The notes: generated from the letters alone by a model not told the origin. DNA of 64,000 nucleotides from Caenorhabditis remanei (GCF_010183535.1 NC_071328.1:6758001-6822000), one strand, 5' to 3'. Numbered from the stretch's first letter, positions 37,253 through 50,616 are shown. Program-made: numbers and translations.

Positions 37253-40200
37253 TCATCCTTGTCGTGCCACTTCTGCTGCTGAAATTGGATCAGATCCATC
37301 TTCGGATTCAGAGTTTTCTACAAGATTCCTCAGATTCTCTTCTTGGCGACGACGGTTTTCAAGGATTCTTTCAATCTTCATATCAATGGCTGTGTCACTA
37401 AAATTTTTAGCAGTTCTTTGAAATGATTCAGAATTCATTCTCATTTTCAACTTACTCGATCTTCGTTTTAACCTCATTTCCACTTTTGTCGATGTAGTGA
37501 ACTTTTCCGTTTTCCACTCTTCTATCATACGAATTTCCCTTCTTATCGCGGATTACGGTTGGTGGATGATAACGGATGAAACGGATGTGTTGTTGCTGGG
37601 CATCTCTGAAAATCAGACAGTTTTCAAATTCTTCTCTGTTCATCGTTTTGCTTGGGTCGTTCATTTTTTCAGATTCCAAGCGATTTCTTCGAAATCAAAA
37701 CAATGCCCGTGTCAGAACGACAGACGTATTCATGTTTTCAATTTCTACCATGTTTATATCCCTGCCCAATGAAGGACAGGGTCTCCAAAAATTTTACAGC
37801 AGGTCTTAAACAAGGCCTTGTGTGTTGTTACAATTTACGTAAAGTGTGGGAATGTTATTTACAGTGTGTACCGACACTTCCCGGGTTCCGCATGTCACTA
37901 TGGAAAGTGAGTAAGTGGGCGGGGCTGTAGGATGAATAATTAATTGTGCAGAAGTTCCGCTTTTCCAGTGATACACTTGCTGAATAAAAACCATAAGAAA
38001 AGAACTCACTGATTCTTTGGAATAACAACATTCTTCGAATCTCCTGCATCTCTTTCATCTTCTCCTGGATTTTTGACCTGTCTGAATTCTCCATCAACTC
38101 GGGGTTGTGTTCCAGATGCATCAACTGGATCTCCTGGATTCACTGAGTAATATGTCTCTCCCGTTTCAGAATTTCTTGAGTTACTTCCACTATCTCCCAG
38201 ATCATCTCTCGAATTCTCAGAATCAGCATTTCCGAAATTCAATTGATTTTCGTTTCTTCCTCCCTCATAGAACACTTGATTGTTTTCATTGTTCTCGGAG
38301 TTTCCGGAGTTTGGTTGAAGAATGTACGCTGGTTGTTCGAATTCTCTGTTTGTCTGAAATTGATTATCTCGTTGATTTATACTCTCTTACGGTTATCTGG
38401 TGTTGACATACCTCTTGAGCGTTTCCGTTTCCACTAGAACTTCCATATCGATTCTGATAGACAGCATCTTGATTGCTATGAGCATTAAAGTATTCATTGT
38501 ATCCTCTTGGAATAATTCCTCTGATTCTGTACTGATTTCTCAGCCATTCTTCATACCCTGGATGATTTCTTGGCGGCTGTTGTTGGGAATCATAGTATTG
38601 ATAGTTGTGGGAAATTTGATTGTTCTGATTGTTTGGTACGTTTTGGATGTTTTGAGCAGATGATGATGAACCGAAACTGGAACCAGATCCTGATCCAGAT
38701 CCTGAGTCAGAGCTAGATGATGACGAAGAAGAAGATGGACCATCGAACCGAATACGTCTTCCAGATGAATCGTATGCTGGACGGTGAGCATCAGTTTGAG
38801 AGCCACTTGGACGACCGTATTGCTGGAAAAGTAACATATTTCAGTGGAATGACATTCATCTCAAATTCCTCACATCATAATACGGATACAATCTCCAATT
38901 TGTGATTCTCTCTTCATGATGTGGGTCCTTGTAGATGTCGAGATCCTGAATTTGTAACTTCATATGGGTTTTTCAGCGTTTAAAACTTACCTCACGACGT
39001 CTTGGTTCAGCAATGATATTCATTGGAACACGGTTCTAAAAAGATAAATTCAGAAAAAGTTTCATCAATTAAAACTGTGCAAACATTTAGTTTTAGGGAA
39101 CTTTTTAATCTTCTTCCTCGAAATACCCAAAACTAATTTTCTTGATTCCAATTTTAGAACGATGAAAGGTTATTTAATTTTTTGTGGAGGCAATAACTCT
39201 CAGTAGGAGACATTGCTATTTACTTATATTTTCTGGAAAGTGCCACAAGCCAATTCATTTTCAGCTATTTTCATTACATTATAGTGGGATTGAGTAGAAA
39301 GCAAAGGCGAAGCGAATTTATTTATTTCATAGAAAAATTTACAAAAAAGCACGTGAATTACAAAATGACTAATTCAAATTGTTGATCATTATTGGATCGA
39401 AAGCGATTGCTCTGGGAAGAAAAAGTGTTTTTTTTTTGGAGAAAGAGAGTTGGGATTCTAAGAGAAAGAAGCGACGAAGAAGTGTACAGAATTCAAAAAA
39501 GAGAAAGAGACTTGGATACGCTCCTGGCGTAGAAACTGTTTCAGTTATATTTAGTGACGTGGTGGGGTGGTTTGGTGAAGTTTATGGGGAAAGGTGCGTG
39601 TGAAGGGAATTTTGGGGAATTTATTTATAAAATGGGATTTAGAGAAGCTTTCTGGGATGACGATAAGCCTGACGTACATCGGTTGGTTGTTGAGTTTTCT
39701 TCTTTAAGAGCCAAATTTTTCGATTGAATGTTTCTGGTGAATCCACCTGAAATTACTTGATTTTGAATTGATCTGCCACTGCTAGTTCCTACCTCGACTT
39801 TCTGCTCGTTGGCAATTGACACTCCATTGAACTTTTTCGCTTTCACATCAGCGTCTCCGAAGAGAACTTCGTCTCCGTTGACCTCGTACTTGGCGATCTT
39901 GTGATGGTGGAATCCGAGGACGTCACGATTGCGAAGATGTTCTCCTTGAACCCATTCGAAGGGGAGGGGTTGGTGTGGGTTGTAACGGGATCGGCTGAGC
40001 ACTCGGAAGCCGCCGCAGACCTCGACTACCTCCTTTTGAGACCCAACGAACCACCCACACACCTTTCCATCAGGCTTGATGAAGGCGTGGCCGAAGGCCT
40101 CGTAGTGGACGTTCTCTCCGTACTTTGAGCGGGTGATCCTGGAAACTTACTCTGGTTAAATACAGTGAGTAACAGATATAAATTCGTGCTGGTTTAGATG

Positions 40201-40911
40201 TTTCAATCGGTGTTAATTTGCAAGTTTTGATTAGTGAAAGTTAATTTATAACATCAAAACACACAAGTGAATAAGCTAGATAATTTGTTAGTTGATCATT
40301 GTCTTTAGGTGATGAGTGAATCCCATGCTCAGTTTTAAATCAGTGACTATCTTTGAGTGAAATTCGTGCAGTTTATATAATCAGAGCACACAATTAGAAC
40401 TTTCAAAAATAGAAACTAACGGATCGGCGTTTTCGAACATATCCCTATAATACGATGTAGTTTTCCCTCATTGAACAGTTCGAAGGTATCCTGAATAACT
40501 CACCAGTACCCGACAAACGAGTTTCGTTGGAGGTGTCCGTTGTTATCGTTTTCCGGGAACACCAGGAAGTCATCTGTGGTTCGACCATCGCGAAGAGCTC
40601 CATCAAAGCCGACGGTTGTCCAATACTCTTCCTGAATCTGAGAATCCAGTCCACGACAACCACCACGAGCCACGAAGCCGTCTCCCTGAAAGTGTATAGA
40701 AGTTGGGAACCATACTACCAGTTTTCATTCTACAATCAAAATGGTGAACGAGCTCCTATTTCATGAGTCATATTGCTCATTTCTACTCATTTCGATAACT
40801 TACTCCTCTCATTTCCATGTATCTCCCACGACATTTGCCAGCTTCCGTCGGAGAGAAGAAAGTGGCGACGAGGATGACGAGGAGAAGTGAGAAGATAGAA
40901 GTTACCCTCAT
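37253..40911 (-). CDS. Secreted Ser/Gln/Asn-rich protein, long isoform (function unknown)
   Basis: Nine exons: 40911-40804, 40685-40504, 40138-39793, 39035-38991, 38945-38874, 38822-38412, 38353-38010, 37605-37456, 37397-37253; 600 aa, in frame. The ATG abuts a TTTTCAG acceptor. A signal peptide (FSLLLVILVATFFSPTEA) precedes a cysteine-containing globular region (GKCRGRY, RGGCRGL, GKVCGWFVG, VEVCGGFRV), probably disulphide-bonded. Then comes a disordered region with a Ser run followed by alternating Ser-Gly (about 38670-38735) and many N and Q, and a charged tail (VIRDKKGNSYDRRVENGKV). I do not recognise the family. The first three exons also serve the short form; joining them to 39035 is based on matching phase and no other upstream exon, so two separate genes are still possible. 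Confidence 0.6.
39639..40911 (-). CDS. Short isoform of the same secreted protein
   Basis: Exons 40911-40804, 40685-40504, 40138-39793 and 39746-39639; 247 aa. It shares the signal peptide and cysteine-containing globular region, then a terminal exon adds a basic 35-residue tail (starts VDSPETFNRK, ends HPRKLL) and stops. The shared donor at 39793 (GTCGAG|GTAGG) is in phase 0 for both this exon and the long-form exon at 39035. This could be the whole gene if the distal exons belong to another transcript. Confidence 0.65.
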
Positions 40912-43394
40912 CTGAAAATGATTGCAGATGTTCAAATGTATATACTAGTCGAAGAGATTACGAGGATAAGGTACATCAAGATAGTAATCAGTTAGAGACT
41001 CTTGGGAAGAAGTACCATATGAACTAGAAGATATCCTTCAGATCTACACAAGCTTCAGAGAGTAGAAGAACAAGTGGGTTTGACCTGATTCTCTGAGGCA
41101 TCCAGAATGATCAACTGACTAAAAAATATAAAAAGTGAAATATGATAGAATGGAATTTTCGGAGGAGTTGCTTTTATGTGTTATGAAATTAGATGCTATC
41201 ATGATGTGGGCGAAAAGAGGAAAGAGACTACCAATTGATTGCCTAACATTTAAACTAAACGCTGCTCCGTTCTCTTTTTCTTTTCACCACGAATGAGCCG
41301 CCATTCCCTCGTGAGATGGAGAAGAAGAAGAAACTCATAAATTAGCTTCAATCGGCACTTTTTACACTTTTTCTCTTTCTCATGGGTCATGAATTCCTCA
41401 GAGATATGTATTGTGTCAATTTATCATATGTGTATAGTCGTGGTGAAAAGAGCACAAAAAATGGAATGAAAAAAGAAAAATGGAGGGAAGCGAGAAGGCA
41501 GAAAATGGGTGGAAATATATTCTCTTATCTTTGAATTCATGAAGTTTTCTAACAGAAAAAGGCGTCATACAGGCAAAAAGGAGTGAATTGATTAGGAGTC
41601 AACATGGGGGGAGGAAGAAGGTTGAAAAATGAAATTGGCATTTACGGAATTTGACGGGGGAAAAGAGGAGAAAATGATGATGGAATATGAGTCAAAAAAG
41701 GTTTTAACTTTAGATTTAGGCATTTTTTTCTTGATTTGGAAATTCAAGATAACGAGTGTAGTTTGGAAAGTGAAGGGAAAAAATAGAGGCGAACTATTTC
41801 TGTTTCAGTTTCAAATAAATTATCTTGGGATTCCAGAAACTTACTGTAATGTTGGATACCGATAAAAAATAAGTGGATTTCGATTTATTGGTTCATCGGA
41901 GAAAACCCCGTTCTTGTAGAATCTAGGAACTTAGAACCAGGGAAACTAGAGAAGCAAAATCCAACATCGATGCCTTGCTCACTCTATCTTTCAGTTTCTA
42001 GATCATTAAATATGGGGAAGATGTTGTGGAAACAAAATCCAGAAACTTCATTTCGACCAAGATTTTCAATAAAGATTACATCTTTTTTCAAGCCAGAATT
42101 GATTAAATCCCGAGTTTACATTATCAGACAAAATGAAATTCCTGAAATATGGGATAGTCTGGACGGGTTTGATCTCCCTCTCATATTGATATATCAAATT
42201 GAAAAAAAAACAAGAGAGGGCGGGAGACACTCTGATCAACTTACTGCACCTGACAGGTAGAGCGCATCACTGGGCACTGCTAACTTACTTTAAATGATTC
42301 ATATCAAATGTTAAATGACACAAATTTCAAAATTTTCAAAAATTCTTCTAAAAATATGCATCTGTTTCCAAATATTACTCACCATGCCGCACCCATTACC
42401 TGATTTAATGATGCTGATACCAGACCACAAACTTTTTTCCAATCTAAACAAAACTTTAGATGATGACGGAAAACGTGAGAAATTATAGAGACAAAGTGAT
42501 TGAAGTGCACTTTGAAGTGAGTGCAATGAAAATGTCACATGAAGCTGAGAGAAAAATGAAGCAATTCGTTGGGGGAAAATGGGAAAAAATTTTGAAAAAA
42601 GAGGAAATTTTGGAAATGATAAAAGGAATAGTGTTCTGATAACAGGTGGAAAGTGAAGAAGGAAGAAGAAAAAAGACAATTGAGGATTAGAAGAAGGCGT
42701 TGTTCCGGAATGATGAAAGTACCGTAATTCCATTGAATATAGTCCAAAGAATAGAAGCTTCAACTAACTTTGAAGTTTCCAGGTTTCAGATGATCGAACT
42801 AAATAAATTATTTTATGCTTCGCAACAGTCGTTATTAATTGTAAGACATCAAAAATTAATTTAGAAATTGCTAGCAATAAATTCCCGAAAAATTCTCCGA
42901 TCAAAACTCAATCAGAGTAAATAGAAAAGATGCAGCCTCTTCTTCTCCTGATAATAATTGGTTTTATTACTCTATTTTCGAAAATTATCTTGGTGAATTC
43001 CGCAACAGATGCTATCTATGCTTAATCAAACTCAAACAAATTTAGTGCTCGTCTCGGCAAATTTGTATGCTTTCATGAAAGACAAGGTAGTTCCGAAAAA
43101 AGCTGACACTGGCGTTTTTCGGAGCCAACCCGATTGATAACATTTCACCGAGCGTTTACACGTTTTGTTGAAAATTTTCAACGTTGTAAACGCGGTACAC
43201 ATAAAATTTGATATAAAGAACAGGTGCATACCACATCACGGGTTTATTATGGGGATCTTTTCCTTTACAATTTGAGAAAATGTGCCATTGAAACAAGGTG
43301 GGGGCTTACAAGAACATGCATAAAAGGGGAAATATAATTTGTACTATGTACATATGTACAAAGGTACAGGTTTCAGAAACATGAAGAAATGAGT
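40912..43394. other. Intergenic region, 2.5 kb
   Basis: Upstream of the secreted-protein gene and downstream of the Y-box gene. No supported coding sequence. Two hairpins lie close together near the right end: CCGAAAAA (43093-43100)/TTTTTCGG (43115-43122) and a longer one at 43152-43193. Confidence 0.55.
43152..43193. repeat. Palindromic hairpin downstream of the Y-box gene
   Basis: GCGTTTACA at 43152-43160 pairs with TGTAAACGC at 43185-43193, and the interior GTTGAAAATTTTCAAC continues the palindrome; the left arm carries about 5 extra bases. Probably a foldback element. Confidence 0.6.
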
Positions 43395-44282
43395 TTAGAT
43401 CTGACCATCGATCGGTTGAGCTCCAAGCCCAGCATCGTCGAGAGCAGATCCACAGCGTTCAACCTTAGAGAGCGTAGCTTCCTCGTCGATGATCTTGGAG
43501 CAAGATTTCGAGTCTGGAGAAGCAGTAGCAGAGGAAGACTCCGAAGACTCGGTGACAGCAGATGAATCGGCGGCATCGCCAGCTTCCTTCTGCTGAGCCT
43601 TTGGCTTGCGAGTTCTATTCTTGCGTTGCTTTCTTGGCTTCTTCTTGTCTTCAACATCAGTTGAAGCCTCCTTGGTTTTGGTTTCGGTAGTCTCCGACTC
43701 CTCGCTATCAACCGATTGTCTCGGCTTGCGGTTCTTGCGGAAGCGCGAGAGCAGCTTATGGCGGTATCTATAATTTATTTTTATTGATTAATTTTGATCA
43801 ATTGCCAATCTCACCTTGATCCGACAACGTTCTCTCCGGCAGGGCCGGATACGTTGGCGGCTTCTGGTCCGTTCTTTCCTTCAACGAGATCGAATAGAAC
43901 TTCTTCCTCATCAGCGAGTGTACGCAGGTAGAACTTCTCAGTATCAGATTTAGCGATTGCGGTTTGGTGAACGAAAACGTCCTTTTCTCCATCATCGCGG
44001 GAAATGAATCCGTAGCGGCGAAGAACCGAGTACCATTTCACTTTCCCCTGGAGTCCAGTGGTGAGAACACGCTTCGCTTTCTGTTCCTCTTCCCAAAGGC
44101 GGATGCGTTCGGCAGTAGGAATGCGCTAAAAATTTAATCTTAAACCTGATTTTTTGATGAAAAGCTCTTACTTGCTTGCGCACTTTCTCTTCGTTGTTGC
44201 TTGGCGTTGTCTTTTCATCGATGGAGACTCCTTCGAGTTTCTTCTCGACGTCTTCGACAGCAGCGTTGGCAGTATCCGACAT
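43395..44282 (-). CDS. cey-3: Y-box cold-shock-domain RNA-binding protein (cey-2/cey-3 type)
   Basis: Three exons: 44282-44172, 44125-43815, 43767-43395; 264 aa, matching the usual size. CEY proteins bind mRNA and help store and protect it, and the cey-2/-3 pair is germline-enriched in C. elegans. The cold-shock domain runs from about residue 61 (GLQGKVKWYSVLRRYGFISR) to about residue 130, with the RNP1-like YGFI and RNP2-like VFVHQ motifs. After it come basic (RKNRKPRQ; KKPRKQRKNRTRKPK) and acidic Ser-rich blocks that mediate further RNA binding in this family. It is divergent from the RMI1 gene with 375 bp between starts; in C. elegans I recall cey-3 near the equivalent gene (M01E11 region), hence the symbol. 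cey-2 is the alternative. Confidence 0.85.
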
Positions 44283-44657
44283 GGTTGCTTTGTGGGATCA
44301 ACTAAAAAGAATTAATAGTCAGAAAATTAACGGAAACAACAAGACGGCACTTCGCACTAGCACAAAAATGAAAAGAAAAAAACATGTTTCGGAAAAAGTT
44401 TCGAGATGCTTCTAAATTTTTAGGATGGACGAGCACTGAACTGTTGGGTCCCGGACCACCGTAACCGGCAACACCTGCACATCAAACTTTTGCGGCAACT
44501 CAAAACTTATTTTTTACTTTGAAATTTTTTCGATAATTATTTTGAAACATACAATTTTTGTATTTTTGTTTTACAATTATTTAAAACTTCACTGTATTGC
44601 CTTCTATAAAAAAAACTATCTTTATTGCAGCTGCGAATTTCATCAAGCATCCCCTAC
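44283..44657. promoter_or_regulatory. Divergent promoter region, cey and RMI1 genes
   Basis: 375 bp between opposite starts. On the plus side a TTTATTGCAG acceptor ends at 44630, 27 nt before ATG 44658, and would accept a spliced leader. No other elements recognised. Confidence 0.5.
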
Positions 44658-47600
44658 ATGGAAGAGGAGGAACTGAAAAAACTCGCCTCTCATCTTGCGC
44701 AGAAACATTTACCATTGAAACTAGAATGGCTAAAAATATGTATAAAATATTTGGAAAAAACAGTCGACACCAACATGCGACGCTCTCTTAAAATGTTCGA
44801 TTTGGTGATGCAGCAGTTTCTAAATTCGAAGATCTCTGATACTCTGAACCCTGTAATGAAGATACCAATAAATGCTTCTAAAGTTATGATTGTGAAAAGG
44901 ATGGTTTTTCAGGTAATAGATAGTAAAATTCAATTTCAAGACTAGCAGATTCAGATAACTTCGTACACGAATATCTCAGTTTCTCTATACGAGCAACTAT
45001 CAGTATGCACTCGCCATAATGAAGATTTGTCATGGTTTCATGGAGGTTCGAATATGCATCATGATGAAGAAAATAGGGAGACTGAGGTTCTCTATTTATT
45101 TTTCAAGGAATGCTTAAAAACTGCTGTTTCAGAAAGATACCATTTTCCAAGCAGCTGACAAAAATAATAATTTCCGGCCGATTCCAAAAAAACGTGGAAT
45201 GTTCAAACTGGAGATTACCGATGGTTTGAATACGGTGAAAGCAATCGAGTTGGAGGAAATTTTCGATGAGACATTGGTTGTTCCTGGTTCGAAAATTCTT
45301 CTCACTGGAAGTGTCAAGTGTCGCCGAGGCGTTTTTTTACTTGAAAAATCAAATTGTATGTTTCTTGGTGGCCAAATCGAATCACTGCACATTGATAAGA
45401 TTAAACAGCTCTCTGCAGCATTGAATATTGATTTGGATGCAGAAAAGAAGAGAAGACAGTGAGTCGTCTGAAAATTGCAAAGTTCTGACTATCGTTTCCA
45501 GAGAATCACTAGAGAAGGCTGCTGCGTCAGTTTCTGGGACCCACAGGAAATCACTTGATAAAAAGAATACGTCAGTATTAAACCAGTCGAGTCTTTCCCC
45601 GTTCCTAATAAAAACAAACAGAAAAACAGGAGAAGTAATGGTAAGGCTCCGATAATAGAACTTTTTCAGATACTTTTTTTTAGAACTCACCTAAAGTTGC
45701 ATCTCTATCACTTTCAAAACTTGTACCATCAGTAGACAACCATCCTGCTAATCCAGATCCGATAGAAAATTGGGATTTTTCTATTGAAGAGATTGCTCAA
45801 CACGCAGAACCGACTCCAGAGCCAACCAAGTGCCGTGAAATTAGAGTCGAAGAACCATCATCATCCTCGAATCTACAAAACATGAGTGCCGTACAGCGAA
45901 CAGTTCTCCTACCGCCTCCTCCGACTAAGAAGTTGTCATCATTGGCTATCGATAGTAGAGAAGAACCTATCCGCTCCCCAGTTATTCCTTCAAAAATGTC
46001 AAACGTCAACCAGAAACCACAAAGGCGTGAAGGAAACAGAACAATAGAAGACTGGGCGTTCGACTCATTATCCTCTCTTGAAAAAACAACAAATTTGAAG
46101 CAACATACGATTCCAGATGCTAAAGTGAAAAGCAAACAGCTCCCAGGGCATCTACTACGTTCTTCATCAAATTCTATTGAGCAAATGTTGAATCTTTGCA
46201 GGCCAACATTAGGAGACCCCAAAATGGCAGTTGAAAAAAGTGAGTAGAGTTTAAATGATAAAAATAATAAACTTCAACTATTCAGGAAAAGAAATCTCTC
46301 AATGGGTATGGGATGAGAAGAAAGGTTCGGAAGAGGAAGATGTTTCGTCAAAACAGAAAAAAGATGATTCAGTAGTCGAAATTCCGCAATGTTTGATAAA
46401 GCAGGTTTGCTGGAAATATAATAATAATTCGTTTATTTTTATTGCCAGAAATTGCCGAGACACTTCGAAGATGTGCAACTCGAACAGAAACCATCATTCA
46501 TTCGAACTCTTCATGGGCCTCGAAAAGGAATCGAAGATTTCAAAAACAAAACAAAAAGTCCCGAAAAGAAGATTACCGAACACTTTCTACCTGTCAAGGT
46601 AAAAATTATGAGAATTTTATGAAACATTTCTAAATCTAGGGAAGGAATTCGAATACAAAAATACTAGAAAGTCCTAAAGCGAAATCACCAAGCATTCATA
46701 CTTTACAATCAACCAGTCGGGTTCATGTACCTACGATTGACTATGATCAAGAAGATCAGCTTGACGAAAGTGATGAAGTTGTACCGGTGACTCCTTACCC
46801 AAAACATCCTAATCAGTCGTTGGAAAATGAAGAATATGTTCGCGGTGTCGAAGAAACTTATATGGATGCTTCAATTAGTAAGGAATGTTATGTTTTTTAT
46901 TAGATTTAAATGTTTTAAACTTTCAGTGGAATGCACAATTGAGCAAGAAGGACGATTGGAATGTGAAAGATGGGGCTTGAACGGCCGGAAACGAGGTCCT
47001 GGAGATGACGCACGAGTTATTGAGTTGAACAGTTATTCGATAAAAAAAAGGACAGAAGATCAAGATTATGGTAATAAATAGTGATGTTAATCTATTTCTG
47101 TATTTTGTTACAGATAATCGAAATCAACCCCTTCCTCCTCAAATAAGTAAACGTGTTCCCCCATCTCAAAACCAAATTCAACCATGCACCAAAGTTATCG
47201 ATGAATCAGAAACGGCCGAATACGCTGGCGTCCCTTCAGTATCACAATATCACACTTCACAAGCTGCCCGCCCTCAGCAACAACAAACATTCGCATCCAC
47301 AAACGATTGGAACTTTACCGATCGTCAAAAGCAGGTCACTCATCCACCGAGAGTGAAAGTGGAAAGAGTTGAGCGACACCCAGAAGAAAAGAAAATATCG
47401 ACTATGATGAGGGTTCCAGCGAAGAATCCTTCTTCAAGTCAAGACGTTGTGGAGATCAGAAACAAGCAATCAGCGAATGTTCAAATTTATAAAACACCCT
47501 TCGCCAAAAGAGTACGCTAACTACCTTCGTTGCCTTCACGTTATGAACTTTTATTTCAGCTTAATAGTACTGATTCTTCTTCCACTGCCACGTCTCAATT

Positions 47601-48205
47601 GTTTCAACGAATGTCTGATTTGCAAATTGTTCCATTAGCAGATGCTCTTGTCAATAGAAAGTTTTGGATGATGTCCAAGATTATTGTTGCTATGGTAACT
47701 GGTAATTATTGGTGAAATTTATGATAACTTAAAAAATTACAGCCCACAATATGTCATCAGCTTCACGAGCTGAGGTCAGATGGGATAGATTGGTTGTTGC
47801 AGGTTGGCAATCTAAAACAAGAAAAATACTGTCAATACTACCATTTCAGATTAGTGTAACCGATACTTCCGCCCCAAATGTGAAATGCCGCGTGGCTACA
47901 GACCTTCTCAATCGGCTATTCGGATTCAACGTTCAGCAGTGCAAGGTTCTCTCATCATACTCGATATGTCTTGTTTCATATACAATTTACCATTTCTGAA
48001 AACAATCTAATGATTCCTATTTCAGAATCTATTTAATTCGAATCAAGTCGAAGAGCTTCGAACAAAAAAGTGCGAAGCAGAACGAAAATTACTGGGATTC
48101 AAACGTTTGGATTTACTAGTCTGGATTGAAGTGTCCCCAGATCTTGAGAAACTTCCTTTGATAGTGGACGTCAAAACCATATCGGATGCTCTTAACATTT
48201 TGTAG
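44658..48205 (+). CDS. rmh-1: RMI1 homologue (RecQ-mediated genome instability protein 1)
   Basis: Thirteen exons: 44658-44912, 44949-45086, 45133-45458, 45502-45640, 45684-46239, 46286-46404, 46449-46598, 46640-46877, 46927-47070, 47114-47511, 47560-47701, 47743-47945, 48026-48205; 995 aa. RMI1 scaffolds the BLM-topoisomerase III complex that dissolves double Holliday junctions; C. elegans RMH-1 also shapes meiotic crossovers. The N terminus is the helical DUF1767-like part (LSWF-type start missing but [22 protein letters not shown]), then the OB fold with [20 protein letters not shown] and [11 protein letters not shown], the most diagnostic piece. A long disordered middle leads to a C-terminal folded part ([33 protein letters not shown]) that may be the second OB domain. 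Longer than human RMI1 (625 aa), mainly in the middle. Confidence 0.88.
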
Positions 48206-48686
48206 TGCACGATAGTCCTTTTTTCTTTGACGATTAGAATCTATCATAGCCTTCTTATTGTTTTCACTTCTTCTATATATTTTCAACTAGAACTACGAAT
48301 TTCGTGTAGTAGCTTGCATGACATTTTTCAATTGCCCAGATATTTTTATGTACAGCATGTCACTCCAGTTACATGTAGCATACCCCATCATGTGCCATTT
48401 ATTTCAGTTATTTTTAATAGCTTTTTTTCTATGTTTATTGTGTACCACGTATTCTTTTTGAAAGAATAATAGTTTTTCTCGTTTCACTCATTTTTCCTGT
48501 TCTAAAAAGTTATTTTAAATACTCAATTTTTATTTTCAAACGATGCTCCGAAATTCCGTACATGCGTGCTGTTTATCGTAAATCGACAACGAATTACTTT
48601 GCGAATTTCAAAACTGATTTCTCGAATTCTCGGTCTTTGTTTTGTAGTTGCTGACATCTTATGATTCTCAAATTTCAGACAAGAAG

Positions 48687-50616
48687 ATGACCTCAATCGA
48701 TGTCACAGAAATCATAAAATCTTCCTCATCCTCGTTGAACCAAGTGAGTCGGGAACTAATAATAATGATGTTTTATACGTTTCGTATTGTTTCAGCCGTT
48801 GAGAAAGAAACCTCGATTCGATGAAGGTGCAACTTCGTCATCAGGGGCATCTTCGTCAGGACAGCCACGCCCTGAAGATATTCTCGCAGCATTGGAAGCC
48901 GAGCAATCAACGTTTGTCGCTTTGGATGATGTTCAAGTAAAGAAATTAGTCACACAGCTTGAGAAGAAAATGCGAATAAACCGAGAACAAAGAGTAAAGA
49001 ACCCAGACGATCCACAAAAGTTTATGGAATCTGAAATTGAATTGGATAAAGCTATTCAGGAAATGCACAGTTTGGCATCACAGCCGGATCTTTACGTATC
49101 GTTTGTGGAAATCAATGGAGTCGAAATTCTTCTTCAATTGTTGGGACACGAAAACACGGACATTGTTTGTGCCACATTGAGCCTATTGAGAGAGCTCACA
49201 GATGATGATGTGATGGATGAAGGAGAAGAGGGAGCTGCAGAACTCATTGAAAGTCTTGTTTCGGGATCGATCGTTACTACATTGTTGGCATGTGTCGAAA
49301 GACTGGATGAGACCATCAAAGACGAAGCTGACGGAGTTCACAATGCTCTAAGTGTTATTGACAATGTAATAATTTTTATAAAATTTCTCAAGTAATTATT
49401 CTACTTACAGATGATAGGATTCCGTGTCGAAATTACAGAAGAGTGTGTGAAGCATGGCTTTACCGTGTGGCTACTGAAAAGATGTTTCCAGAAGGGAGCA
49501 TTCGATGCAAACAAAATGTTCGCATCCGAGCTTCTCTCAGTTATTCTTCAAACTTCTGACAACGCGAAGGCGAAATTGACCGATAAGATCGACGGTATTG
49601 ATATTCTACTGAGAGTGAGTCTAACTTGAGTCATCATTCATGCGCATTGAAATGTTTTCAGGCTATCGCTGTGTTCAAGAAGAATGATCCGGCAAGTGTT
49701 GACGAAAGAGAGTATATGGAGAACCTTTTCAATTCTCTCTGCGCCGCCCTTATGTTCCCTGCTAACCGGAGTATGTAGTTCTGTTGATTCAACTTAAACC
49801 AGAAGTTTCTTTTCAGAAAAGTTTCTGGATGGCGAGGGTCTACAATTGATGAATTTGATGCTTCGTGAAAAGAAACAAGCGCGTCAGAGTGCTCTCAAAG
49901 TTCTCAACCACGCGACGTCCGGAAAAGAAGGAATCGAAAACTGTAACAAGTTGGTCGAAATGCTCGGATTACGAACAATTTTCCCACTCTTCATGCGGAC
50001 ACCTTCAAAAACTAAGCGAAAGGATACGACGCCAGACGAACATGAAGAACATGTTTGTACGGTACGATTTCAATTATTTAGGCAACTTAATTGTTCTGAC
50101 TTCTAGATTCTCTCTTCTCTGCTCGCAGCTTGCTCGGAAACTCATCGGGACCGAATTGTTCAGAAGTTCGTCGAGCATGAACACGAGAAAGTCGATAGAG
50201 CGGTGGAGCTCTTTTTGAAATACAAGTATGTTGACTAGTCGAGCTAAATATTCACAATTGGTATTTATTACAGAGAGAAAGTTCAACGATTCGAGTTGAA
50301 AAAGAAACGTCTTTCGCAAGAAGCTGGGACGTCGTCAGAAGATGATGATCCGGATAGAGATTACCTGGATAAACTAGACAACGGACTTTACACTCTTCAG
50401 CGACTCACGCTGATTCTTGGCGACGTGGCAGTTTGTGTTGAATCAGCTAGATTGAGAGAGGAGAAACTGTTCCAAATGAAAATGAGCAATAATCGGCTGG
50501 ACTTGATGCTGGTGCCGATTATTCAAGAATACAGTGATAATTTGGGAGATGATGCCACATTGGAGCAGGAGAGAGTTCTAGTTATGATCAGCAGAATTGA
50601 AAATTTTTATAAGTGA
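48687..50616 (+). CDS. Beta-catenin-like protein 1 (CTNNBL1)
   Basis: Seven exons: 48687-48743, 48796-49365, 49411-49614, 49662-49770, 49817-50061, 50107-50225, 50274-50616; 548 aa (human about 563). CTNNBL1 is a nuclear Armadillo-type protein associated with the Prp19/CDC5L spliceosomal complex. Near the N terminus is a basic patch that fits its nuclear localisation signal (LRKKPRFDE), then ARM-like helices (VEINGVEILLQLLGHENTDI, LSLLRELTDDDVMDE) through most of the protein and a C-terminal helical part (LYTLQRLTLILGDVAVCV). An AAATTTCAG acceptor ends 8 nt before the ATG. The RMI1 stop is 471 bp upstream of that acceptor, rather long for an operon, so this may be independent. Confidence 0.9.

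Noticed and set aside
38107..38905. Several plus-strand open frames over the Ser-rich region
   Set aside because: They are shadows of the minus-strand repeats encoding Ser, Asn and Gln.
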